Shown here one piece after another: positions 27,074 through 34,621 of a stretch of 64,000 bases of DNA (its first letter is position 1; every line of letters starts with the position of its first letter). The position numbers and the translations under genes are program-made. The notes beneath the pieces were generated by a model. That model did not search any database and was not told the DNA's origin. It worked only from the letters and a program-made list of their open reading frames with translations. Source of the DNA: Betaproteobacteria bacterium GR16-43 (GTDB lineage: Bacteria > Pseudomonadota > Gammaproteobacteria > Burkholderiales > Usitatibacteraceae); assembly GCA_001953215.1 (NCBI GenBank), contig CP019169.1:4464001-4528000 (forward strand), written 5' to 3'.

Positions 27074-30000
27074 CTAGTACCGCTGGCGTTGGAGTGCCGT
27101 CGTCCTTCCGTTCGGGAGCGTCATGATGGCGGTGGTGGCGCTGGTGAACTGGATCGTCACCGGCGCCACGTTGTCGTTGATGCGGGTAGGCACCTTGTAC
27201 GCCCCGGTGAGCGACTGGCCGTTGGCGTACAGCCACCAGTTGCCGGCATAGCTGCGCACGTCCGGCGCGGGGACGCTCGTGAGGTACCAGACCGGATTGC
27301 CGGCATCGTCGTACATGTAGCCCGCGATGTCGGCCCAGCCGTTCTGCCACTCCATGAAGAAGCCGCGGCCGCTCTCCAGCGGGTTCCACCACCAGCCGCT
27401 CTCGGGCTGGTTCGGACGCGGTGGCGTGTCGAGGCCGTTGGGCACGATGTTCATGCGTTCGATCGCCACGATGCCGCCGGGCCAGACCATCGTGCCGTGC
27501 GAGGCATCCGAGAACGTGAGCGAGATCGTGCCGATGGGTGCCGGCGTGTTGTTCGGGTGGTACGTGCCGCCCAGCGTCTGTCCGCCGGTGACGCGCAGGA
27601 GGTCGCCCGTGAAGAGCGAGCCGTCGAGCGAGACGTTGCCGGCCGCGATCAGCCAGTTCGAACGCCCGGCATCGTCGTACAGGAACGCGGCATAGAAAAT
27701 GTGGTTGCCCTGCACCTCGACCGAATAGCCGCGGCCGCCTTCGGCCGGATTCCACCACCATCCGGTCTGCGGCGCCTGCGGCTTGCACTCGCGCGCGCCC
27801 GGCACCGTCACCACGCTGCGGTTCGTGCCGTTGCCGATCATCGAGGTGCCGGTGCCGCCGTAGCCCACGTAGAACGTGGTGCCGCCGATGACCGCGGCCG
27901 ACGAGCCGTTGATGATGGTCACCGCCTGGCCCTGCGCGCTCAGCACGCCCGATACGTAGGCCTGCAGCGACGAAGCCGACACGCCCTGCAACTGGCCGCC
28001 GCTCACGAGTTGCGCCAGCACGCAGGCCACCGACGTGTCCTTGCGACCGTCGCGCCACTTCGCGCGGCCGACCACGAGAGGCGGCTCGCCATTCTTCGCG
28101 GCCTTCACCATGTCCTGCGGCGCGACCGCGAAGACGTAGATGTTGCTCGAGGTCCCGATGTCCTGGCCTCGGAACTGCACGTTCGCCGTGACCGCGCCGG
28201 CGGCGTTCGTCGTCACCATCAGGAAGATCGGCACCGGTTGCGGCGTGGCCGCCTTCGGCACCGCGGGATTGAGGTCGAGGAACCAGTTGTTCGCCTCGAG
28301 CGTGCCCGCGCCGTCTTCGCGCACGACGACCACCGGCGTGTAGCGCGTGACGAAGGTGCCGTCGCCGAGGCGGCCGTCGATGTTGCCGCCGAACGCGTAG
28401 ACGGTGCCGTCGTTCTTCAACGCCATCGCGCCGCCGCGGCCCGCGCTCACCATCGTGATGCCGGAGAGGCCCGGGACCATCACCGGGCGCACCTGCTCGT
28501 AGCCCTCGCCGTCGCCCACCTGCCCGTCGTAGCCCGTGCCCCAGGCCCACACATTGCCGTCGCGCGTGACCGCGTAGCTGTTCGCGCCCCCGGCGGCGAT
28601 CGACGCGATGTTCGCGAGGTCCGGCACGATGGCGGGGACCGACCGGCTGTTGTTCGTCCCGTCGCCCAGCTGGCCCGAGTAGTTGCTGCCCCAGGTGTAG
28701 ACGGTCCCGTCGGTTTTCAGGGCCACCGAGTGGTCGTAGCCCGCCGCGACGGCGCTCACGTTCGTGAGTCCCTGCACGTTCACGGGGCTCAAGCGCAGGT
28801 CCGTCGAGCCGTCGCCCAGCTGGCCCGCGCCGTTGACGCCGAAGGCCATCACGCGTCCGTCGGCGAGTGCCACGAGCGTGTGCCCGGCGCCCGCGCTGAT
28901 CGCGCGCGCATTGGCGATGCCGGCCACCCGCGTGGGCCGGAAGCGGGTTTCTTCGTCGCCCTGCCCCAGGACACCCTGGTAGTTGTAGCCCCATGACCAC
29001 ACGGTGCCGTCGTTCTTCAGCGCGATCGAGCTGAAGTAGTTGGCGCCGATGTCGGACACGCCGGTGATGTCTTCGACGGGCCCGGCCGTGGAGCGGCCAT
29101 TCAGCACGTCGCTGCCCAACTGGTGGCTGTAGTTGTTGCCCCACGCGAGGATGGTGCCGTCCGCCTTGAGTGCGAGCGAGTGTTGCCCGCCGCCCGCGAT
29201 CTTGACGATGGAAGCCACGTTCGGCACGCGCGTCGGCGTGGAGCGCAACGGCCGGAAGCCATCGCCCAACGCGCCATAGTCGTTCGAACCCCACGCGCGG
29301 ACGCGGCCGTCGGTGCCCACTGCGTATGTGTGGGAGCCGGCCGCGGAGATCGTCGCGATGCCGGAGACTCCCGGAACGCGAACCGGCACGCCGCTCCCGT
29401 CCGTCGTGCCGTTGCCGAGCTGGCCGTAGTCGTTGTTGCCCCAGGCCCAGACGCCGCCATCGGAGGTGCGGGCCACGGAGTAGAAGAAACCTCCGGCGAT
29501 CTCGGTCACGTTCGCGAGGCCGGTCACCCGCACCGCGATCGGCGAAGGATTGCGCAGCCCGTCGCCCAGTTCGCCCGAGTAACCGCTGCCCCAGGCCGCG
29601 ACCGTGCCGTCTCCCAGGAGCACGAGCGTATGCACTCCGCCCGCCGCGATCTTCATGACGCCCGCGACACCCGGCACGGGAACCGGTGTTCCGCGATTGA
29701 CGCTGAATCCATCGCCGATCTGGCCGTACTCGGACGAACCCCAGGTGAGCACGATGCCGTCGCCGCGCAGGGCCACGCTGTGCTGGGCGCCCGCGGCAAT
29801 GGCCGTGATGTTCGCGAGCGTGGTGATGCGTGCCGGGTTGTAGCGGTCCGCGGTCATCGCATCGCCGAGCTGGCCGTTGTCGCCACGGCCCCAGGCGTAC
29901 ACGGTGCCGTCACGGAGGAGTGCCAGGCTGTGGTCGCCGCCCGCCGCGATCGCCATCACGTTGGCGATGCCCGGCACCTGCGCCGGCACGAGGAGGCTGT

Positions 30001-30478
30001 CCGCGTAGCCCAGCTGGCCCTGGTAGTTGCCGCCCCAGGTCCACACCGTGCCGTCGGACTTGAGGGCCATCGAATGGATGCTGCCCGCCGAGACCGCGAG
30101 CACGCCGGTGAGTCCCGTGACGGGACCCGGCGTCGAACGATTGGTCGTGCCGCCATCGCCCAGCTGGCCCAGGTCGTTCTGGCCCCAGGCCATGACGGTG
30201 CCGTCGGAGAGCCGGGCCAGCACATGGTTGTAGCCGGCCGACACTTGCGTGGCCGTGGCGATCGAGACCACCGAGATCGGCGTGCTGCTCTGCAGCGTGC
30301 GCCCGAGGCCGAGCTGGCCGGCGGCGTCGTCGCCCCAGGCCCGGACGGTGCCGTCGGCATGGAGGGCCAGGGCATGATTGGCGCCCGAGGCAATGACCGG
30401 TGTGACGGCCTGCGCCAGGGGCGCCGCGGCCGCCAGGGCGAGCCAAACAGCTACGAGGTAAGTGCCGCGCTTCCGCAT
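27074..30478 (-). CDS. Exported 14-repeat RCC1 propeller protein with GWWWNP cassette, first of three
   Basis: 1134 residues from the ATG at 30478, which sits 10 bases after AGGAG; an ATG at 30487 is too close to that site. Signal peptide (LVAVWLALAAAAPLAQAV), then fourteen ~50-residue RCC1/ATS1-type repeats (for example DGTVWTWGGNYQGQLGY, DGTVYTWGSNYSGQLGDG), enough for two seven-bladed propellers. The C-terminal ~370 residues are the shared cassette (FRGQDIGTSSN, VACVLAQLVSGGQLQGVS, TGWWWNPAEGGRGYSVE, SGWWWNPLESGRGFFMEW), ending PNGRTTALQRQRY. Bacterial RCC1 propellers are usually extracellular binding domains. First gene of the five-gene operon. Confidence 0.9.
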   Translation of the reverse strand: MRKRGTYLVAVWLALAAAAPLAQAVTPVIASGANHALALHADGTVRAWGDDAAGQLGLGRTLQSSTPISVVSIATATQVSAGYNHVLARLSDGTVMAWGQNDLGQLGDGGTTNRSTPGPVTGLTGVLAVSAGSIHSMALKSDGTVWTWGGNYQGQLGYADSLLVPAQVPGIANVMAIAAGGDHSLALLRDGTVYAWGRGDNGQLGDAMTADRYNPARITTLANITAIAAGAQHSVALRGDGIVLTWGSSEYGQIGDGFSVNRGTPVPVPGVAGVMKIAAGGVHTLVLLGDGTVAAWGSGYSGELGDGLRNPSPIAVRVTGLANVTEIAGGFFYSVARTSDGGVWAWGNNDYGQLGNGTTDGSGVPVRVPGVSGIATISAAGSHTYAVGTDGRVRAWGSNDYGALGDGFRPLRSTPTRVPNVASIVKIAGGGQHSLALKADGTILAWGNNYSHQLGSDVLNGRSTAGPVEDITGVSDIGANYFSSIALKNDGTVWSWGYNYQGVLGQGDEETRFRPTRVAGIANARAISAGAGHTLVALADGRVMAFGVNGAGQLGDGSTDLRLSPVNVQGLTNVSAVAAGYDHSVALKTDGTVYTWGSNYSGQLGDGTNNSRSVPAIVPDLANIASIAAGGANSYAVTRDGNVWAWGTGYDGQVGDGEGYEQVRPVMVPGLSGITMVSAGRGGAMALKNDGTVYAFGGNIDGRLGDGTFVTRYTPVVVVREDGAGTLEANNWFLDLNPAVPKAATPQPVPIFLMVTTNAAGAVTANVQFRGQDIGTSSNIYVFAVAPQDMVKAAKNGEPPLVVGRAKWRDGRKDTSVACVLAQLVSGGQLQGVSASSLQAYVSGVLSAQGQAVTIINGSSAAVIGGTTFYVGYGGTGTSMIGNGTNRSVVTVPGARECKPQAPQTGWWWNPAEGGRGYSVEVQGNHIFYAAFLYDDAGRSNWLIAAGNVSLDGSLFTGDLLRVTGGQTLGGTYHPNNTPAPIGTISLTFSDASHGTMVWPGGIVAIERMNIVPNGLDTPPRPNQPESGWWWNPLESGRGFFMEWQNGWADIAGYMYDDAGNPVWYLTSVPAPDVRSYAGNWWLYANGQSLTGAYKVPTRINDNVAPVTIQFTSATTAIMTLPNGRTTALQRQRY

Positions 30479-30487
30479 CGGTGCCAT

Positions 30488-30601
30488 TCTCCTATGAAGC
30501 GGCCAGCTTCGCATTGGAGGGGGTCCGGGCGGTACGGGGAAAGCGTCAGCAAAGGCGCCGAATGCGCCATGGGCTGGCGCGTGAACTATTCACGTCCCCC
30601 T
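30488..30601 (-). promoter_or_regulatory. Spacer before the GWWWNP operon, with two small hairpins
   Basis: The spacer between the ABC ATPase and the RCC1 protein genes, both on the minus strand. It holds a CGTGAA-CTA-TTCACG palindrome at 30580-30594 and a GCGCCA/TGGCGC hairpin at 30564-30580. No convincing -35/-10 pair was found by eye. The spacer must terminate or attenuate the Liv operon and start the GWWWNP operon, but the exact signals are not resolved. Confidence 0.35.
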
Positions 30602-31216
30602 TCAGATCTCGGCGGCGAGGCGTCCGAGATAGGCGTTGAAGGCGTCGTGGGCCTTGAGCTCCTGGAGGCTCGCGGCCTGCAGGAGCCGGCCCTTGTTCAC
30701 GAAGATGAAGCGCTCGCACACCTCGCGCAGCAGCTCCACGTGGTACGGCTCGTTCGGATGCAGGCACACGAAGACGAGCTTGCCCTCGGAACGCAGGCGG
30801 CGGAAGAAATCCAGCATGAAGCCGATGTAGCCGTCCTGCGGGTTGAACTGGGGCTCGTCGAAGAGGTGGATCGCGGGGGCCTCGCAGCGCGCGGGTTCGA
30901 GCAGGAACTCCGGCACGCGCCGCTGGAACGAGCGCACCTGGTAGCTCTGGTGGTAGTGCATCGCAAGCTGGCAGCGCTGGCGGTAGCGGACCTTGTGGAT
31001 GTCCTGCCCCATCGCCATCACGCGGCCGGAGGTCGGCGCGTTGCTGCCGGTGATCAGCTCGAAGAGCGTGGTCTTGCCCGAACCGTTGGGGCCCATCACG
31101 CCGATGATCTGCGGGGATGCGACCTCGAAATCCGCCTCGAGCGAAAACGTCGGCACGCGCGAGAAGCGTCCCCGCGTGTAGACCTTGGCCAGCTTCTCGA
31201 CGTGGAGCATCGTCAT
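30602..31216 (-). CDS. Third ABC-type ATPase, degenerate signature motif
   Basis: 204 residues, start overlapping the LivF stop as ATGA. It has a Walker A (MGPNGSGKTT), a Walker B with catalytic glutamate (AIHLFDEP) and an H-loop histidine (VFVCLHPNE). However the LSGGQ signature is absent: the region before Walker B reads FQRRVPEFLLEPARCEAP, and the D-loop SALD is replaced by QFNPQD. Such proteins pair with a full ATPase to give one active and one degenerate site. Liv transporters normally need only LivG and LivF, so a third ATPase is unexpected. It may form an alternative heterodimer or serve another role. Confidence 0.85.
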   Translation of the reverse strand: MTMLHVEKLAKVYTRGRFSRVPTFSLEADFEVASPQIIGVMGPNGSGKTTLFELITGSNAPTSGRVMAMGQDIHKVRYRQRCQLAMHYHQSYQVRSFQRRVPEFLLEPARCEAPAIHLFDEPQFNPQDGYIGFMLDFFRRLRSEGKLVFVCLHPNEPYHVELLREVCERFIFVNKGRLLQAASLQELKAHDAFNAYLGRLAAEI

Positions 31217-31950
31217 GCGGCCAGCAGCTGCCGGCGCAGCGCCCGGTCGTCGCGCAATTCCTGCGCGGGGCCCGTCCACGCGAGCGTGCCGCGGTCGAGC
31301 ACGCAGACGCGGTCGGCCACGTCGAGCGCGGTCTCCACGTTCTGCTCGACCACGAGGATGCCCACGCCCTCGTCGCGCAGCCTCCGCACGGCGCGCACCA
31401 CGTCCTGCACGATGCGCGGGGCGAGGCCCTGGCTGGGTTCGTCGAGAAGGACCAGCCCGGGGGAGCCCAGCAGCACGCGAGAGATGGCGACCATCTGCAT
31501 CTCGCCGCCGGAGAGGTTCTCGCATTCGCGGTCCATCAAATACTCCATCGCCGAGAACACCTCGAAGCATTCCTTCAGGGTCCAGGCACGGAAGCGCGTG
31601 CGCTTCACCGCGAGGTCCAGGTTGCGCCGCACGGTGAGCGTGGGAAACACGCGCCGGTCGTCGGGCACCCAGCCCACGCCGGAGCGCGCGATCTCATGGG
31701 TGTGAGACCGCGTCACGTCGCGGCCATCGAAGCGGATCGAGCCGCGGCGCGGGCGCGTGAGCCCGAGGATGGAGCGCAGGGTCGTTGTCTTGCCCGCGCC
31801 GTTCGCGCCGAGCAACGCCACCACTTCGCCCGAAGCCACCTCGAGCGAGACGCCGAAGAGCGCCTGCGTCTCGCCGTAGTAGGTGTCGATATTGGAGACT
31901 TCGAGAATTCTCCCTCCCCCTTGGGGGAGGGCCGGGGAGAGGGTATTCAT
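31213..31950 (-). CDS. LivF-type ABC transporter ATPase
   Basis: 245 residues from the ATG at 31950 (ATGA overlap with LivG). Walker A LLGANGAGKTTT, signature LSGGEMQMVAISR, Walker B LVLLDEPSQGLAP, H-loop VVEQNV: all intact and typical of LivF in branched-chain amino acid type (HAAT) transporters. The first codons (SPALPQGGGR) overlap a CCCTCCCCCTTGGGGGAGGG palindrome at 31912-31931, a repeat that has become coding. Works with LivG, LivM and, presumably, LivH and the binding protein at 37633. Confidence 0.92.
   Translation of the reverse strand: MNTLSPALPQGGGRILEVSNIDTYYGETQALFGVSLEVASGEVVALLGANGAGKTTTLRSILGLTRPRRGSIRFDGRDVTRSHTHEIARSGVGWVPDDRRVFPTLTVRRNLDLAVKRTRFRAWTLKECFEVFSAMEYLMDRECENLSGGEMQMVAISRVLLGSPGLVLLDEPSQGLAPRIVQDVVRAVRRLRDEGVGILVVEQNVETALDVADRVCVLDRGTLAWTGPAQELRDDRALRRQLLAA
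31912..31931. repeat. GC-rich palindrome inside the livF start region
   Basis: A perfect 20-base palindrome, CCCTCCCCCTTGGGGGAGGG, followed by GCCGGGGAGAGGG. It encodes part of the N-terminus of the LivF protein (residues SPALPQGGG). A related sequence at 32690-32712 encodes the end of LivM (SPKEGGG). CCCTCCCCTTGGGGAGGG-type palindromes are widespread dispersed repeats in proteobacteria. Confidence 0.6.
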
Positions 31951-32690
31951 GCGGCGAGACTCGATCTCTGGACCCACGGATTGGCGCGCAACGCCTCGGG
32001 CGTGCCGCGCGCGATCACCTGCCCCCAATGCACGACCGCGATGCGATCGGCCAGTCCGAACAGGAAACGCATGTCGTGCTCGATCAGCACGATCGTGACC
32101 TTGCGCCGCAGCGAGCCGATCAGCTTCGCGATGCGCTCGGTCCCCTCGGCGCCGAGGCCCGCCGTGGGTTCGTCGAGGAACAGCAGCTTCGGATCGGAGG
32201 CGAGCGCCACGCCGATCTCGAGCGCACGCCGCTCGCCGTACGAAAGTCCTTTCGCGCGGGCCGAGGCCTGGTGCTCGAGGCCCACGTCCGCGAGCGCGCG
32301 CTGCGCTCGCTCGGTCGCAGCTTCGAGCCGCGCCGCGTCGCTGAAGAGATCGAATCCCCGGGCGCGCATCTCGGGCGTGGCGACCATCGTGTTCACGAGC
32401 GCGGTCTCGTCGTCGAAGAGGTTCATCAACTGGAAGGACCGCGCGATGCCGCGGCAGGCGATCTCGCGCGGCGCGAGGCCCGTGATGTCTTCGCCGCGGA
32501 AAGTGACGCGTCCCGCATCGGGCTTGTGCTGGCCGGTGAGCACGTGGAAGAACGTGGTCTTGCCCGCGCCGTTGGGGCCCATGATTCCGTGGATCTCGCC
32601 TTCCTCGACTTCGAGGCCGACATCCTGCAGCACCACACGATCGCCGAAGCGCTTGGCGAGGCCCTCGGCCTTGAGCAGCGGCTGGCTCAT
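31947..32690 (-). CDS. LivG-type ABC transporter ATPase
   Basis: 247 residues from the ATG at 32690, overlapping the LivM stop as ATGA. Walker A MGPNGAGKTTFF, the LivG-specific FQLMNLFDDETALVN segment, a signature-like LSYGERRALEIGVALA, Walker B LLFLDEPTAGLG and H-loop LIEHDM. All ATP-binding motifs are intact. Partner of LivF in powering a HAAT-family importer. Confidence 0.92.
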   Translation of the reverse strand: MSQPLLKAEGLAKRFGDRVVLQDVGLEVEEGEIHGIMGPNGAGKTTFFHVLTGQHKPDAGRVTFRGEDITGLAPREIACRGIARSFQLMNLFDDETALVNTMVATPEMRARGFDLFSDAARLEAATERAQRALADVGLEHQASARAKGLSYGERRALEIGVALASDPKLLFLDEPTAGLGAEGTERIAKLIGSLRRKVTIVLIEHDMRFLFGLADRIAVVHWGQVIARGTPEALRANPWVQRSSLAA

Positions 32691-33688
32691 GCGAGTCCCC
32701 CGCCTTCCTTGGGAGAGGGTGTCATGCGAGCCCGGAACGATTGCCACGCGCCCGCGATCCCCTCGGGCTTGAACAGCACGAGCCCCATGAACAGCAGCCC
32801 GTACCAGAGCAGCCACGCTTCGGTGTAGGCGCCCAGCAGGTCGCGCGCGAGGATGAAGAAGATGGCGCCGATCACCGGGCCCCAGAAGCTCACGAGCCCG
32901 CCGCCCACCAGCACCATCATCACGACGAAGCCCGACTGGTGCAGGCTCATCACGTTCGGATAGGCCGATTGCTGCGCGAGGCAGAAGATCGCGCCGGCCA
33001 GGCCGGCCACGGCACAGGAGATGGTGAAGGCACTCCATTTATAGAGCCACACCGGATGGCCCACGAAAGCGGCGCGCGTTTCGTTCTGCTTGATGGCGCG
33101 CAGCACGCGGCCGTAAGGCGAGTGGACGAGGCGCCACAGGAAGATCGAGACGACAACGAAGGCGGCAAGCGCGAACTCGAGCATGGCGGTGTTGGAAGCG
33201 AGCGGGAAGGCCGCGAAGCCCAGGTCCAGCACCGGGCGCTTCACGTTGAGCAGGCCGTCCTCGCCACCGGTGACGCTGTGCCACTTCACCGCGACGAACC
33301 AGAACACCTGCCCGAACGCGATGGTGAGCAGCGCGTAGTAGATGCCCCGGCGATGCGAGATGAAGGCGGCGACGAGGGCGCCGGCCAGGGCCGCGGCGAC
33401 GATCGCCAGGCCGAGCGAACTCCACAGGCCGGTGCCCAGCTTCAGTTGCGCGAGGCCGAAGGCATACGCACCCACGCCGAAGAAAGCGCCGTGGCCGAAC
33501 GAGGGCAAGCCCCCGTAGCCCAAGAGAAGGTTGTAGCCCAGCGCGAAGATCATCCAGACGAGGATTTCGACGCCGAGATACGGATAGAGTCCGATGCGGG
33601 TGATCCACCAGGGTGCGGTGGCGAAAAGGAGGGCCACCACCACGTGCGTGGGCGTGATGAGCGGTGCGCGAGCGAGGGCCGAGGGCAT
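32687..33688 (-). CDS. LivM-type ABC transporter permease
   Basis: 333 residues with about ten membrane segments. The start ATG at 33688 fits a promoter in the divergent spacer (TTGCAA, 17 bases, TATATT). Conserved LivM motifs: GYNLLLGYGGLPSFGHGAFFGVGAYA near residue 50, YYALLTIAFGQVF and GSPYGRVLRAIKQNE-like VHSPYGRVLRAIKQNE (the EAA coupling loop), and MMVLVGGGLVSFWGPVIGA. First gene of the minus-strand transport operon. Its partner permease LivH and binding protein are on the other strand at 39154 and 37633. Confidence 0.92.
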   Translation of the reverse strand: MPSALARAPLITPTHVVVALLFATAPWWITRIGLYPYLGVEILVWMIFALGYNLLLGYGGLPSFGHGAFFGVGAYAFGLAQLKLGTGLWSSLGLAIVAAALAGALVAAFISHRRGIYYALLTIAFGQVFWFVAVKWHSVTGGEDGLLNVKRPVLDLGFAAFPLASNTAMLEFALAAFVVVSIFLWRLVHSPYGRVLRAIKQNETRAAFVGHPVWLYKWSAFTISCAVAGLAGAIFCLAQQSAYPNVMSLHQSGFVVMMVLVGGGLVSFWGPVIGAIFFILARDLLGAYTEAWLLWYGLLFMGLVLFKPEGIAGAWQSFRARMTPSPKEGGGLA

Positions 33689-33745
33689 GGATTCAATATA
33701 CGTTCCACCGTTGCAATTTGCAAGAACGTTTGTTCTAATGTGCCC
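33689..33745. promoter_or_regulatory. Divergent promoter/operator between livM and the RpiR regulator
   Basis: The 57-base spacer holds TTGCAA-T-TTGCAA (33711-33723), a perfect palindrome and direct repeat, and an adjacent AGAAC-GTTT-GTTCT palindrome (33723-33736). Each TTGCAA can be a -35. Minus strand: TTGCAA (33723-33718), 17 bases, TATATT (33700-33695). Plus strand: TTGCAA (33711-33716), 17 bases, TCTAAT (33734-33739). The plus transcript would start at about 33746, the regulator's ATG, suggesting a leaderless mRNA. The palindromes are probable RpiR operator sites. Confidence 0.7.
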
Positions 33746-34621
33746 ATGACGTCGCCCGCCGGTACCTACGACGAGCTGCAGGCCGAGATCGGCCGGCGGT
33801 TCCCCACCCTTTCGCGGCAGCTCCAGCGCATCGCGCGCTTCGCGCTCGAACGCCCGCAGGACGTGGCGCTCGACACCGTGGCCGCCGCGGCCACCAAGGT
33901 GGAGGTGCAGCCCTCCGCCATGGTGCGCTTCGCGCAGGCGCTCGGCTACGACGGCTATACCGACATGCAGCGCGTGTTCCGCGACCGCCTCGTGGAACGC
34001 AGCCACTCCTACCGCGAGCGCATCGCGACCATGCGCAAGGGCCCCGAGGCCCCGACCGCGCGCCCGAACGCCGTGCTGCGCGATTTCGTCGCGGATTCCA
34101 TCGCGAACCTGTCGCACCTCGAGGAACACGTTCCCGAGGACCGGCTGCGCGAAGCCGTCCGCCTCCTCGCCCGCGCCCCGCGCATCCACCTGCTGGCGCA
34201 GCGCCGTGCCTTTCCCGTCGCTTGCTACCTTTCTTATGCGCTGGCGCAGCTCGAGCTGCCGGTCACCCTGATGGACGGCGTGGGCGGCATGGTGCGCGAC
34301 CAGGCCCGCACGCTGGGGCCGGAAGACGTGCTCGTCGCGATCAGCTTCCGCAACTATTCGCCCGACGTGATCGAGATCGCGTCCGACTGCCACCGGCGCG
34401 GCATTCCCGTCATCGTCATCACCGACAGCTCCGTGAGCCCGCTCTACCGCAGCGCCACCGTCGCCTTCGAGCTGGGCGATCCCAGCGACCGCCCGTTCCG
34501 CTCGCTGGTCGAACCCATCTGCCTCGCGCAATCGCTGGTCGTGAGCGTGGGCCACGAGTTGGACGCCAAGGCCCGCACGCCGCGTCCGGCGCGCACTTCC
34601 GGGAAGCGCCATGGGAAGTAA
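33746..34621 (+). CDS. RpiR/MurR-family transcriptional regulator
   Basis: 291 residues: N-terminal RpiR helix-turn-helix (residues ~12-85; ALERPQDVALDTVAAAATKV, then FAQALGYDGYTDMQR) and a C-terminal SIS sugar-phosphate-binding domain (~125-265; RIHLLAQRRAFPVACYLSYA, DVLVAISFRNYSPDVI). RpiR regulators control sugar or inositol catabolic genes in response to phosphorylated intermediates. It is divergent from the Liv transporter operon and heads the catabolic operon, so it most likely controls both. Its stop overlaps the IolC-type gene start by 11 bases. Confidence 0.92.
   Translation: MTSPAGTYDELQAEIGRRFPTLSRQLQRIARFALERPQDVALDTVAAAATKVEVQPSAMVRFAQALGYDGYTDMQRVFRDRLVERSHSYRERIATMRKGPEAPTARPNAVLRDFVADSIANLSHLEEHVPEDRLREAVRLLARAPRIHLLAQRRAFPVACYLSYALAQLELPVTLMDGVGGMVRDQARTLGPEDVLVAISFRNYSPDVIEIASDCHRRGIPVIVITDSSVSPLYRSATVAFELGDPSDRPFRSLVEPICLAQSLVVSVGHELDAKARTPRPARTSGKRHGK

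Noticed and set aside
28300-30400. Regularly spaced repeats resembling a CRISPR array
   Set aside because: The ~150-base period is the codon reflection of RCC1 repeats in a protein; units diverge and have no spacer-repeat structure.
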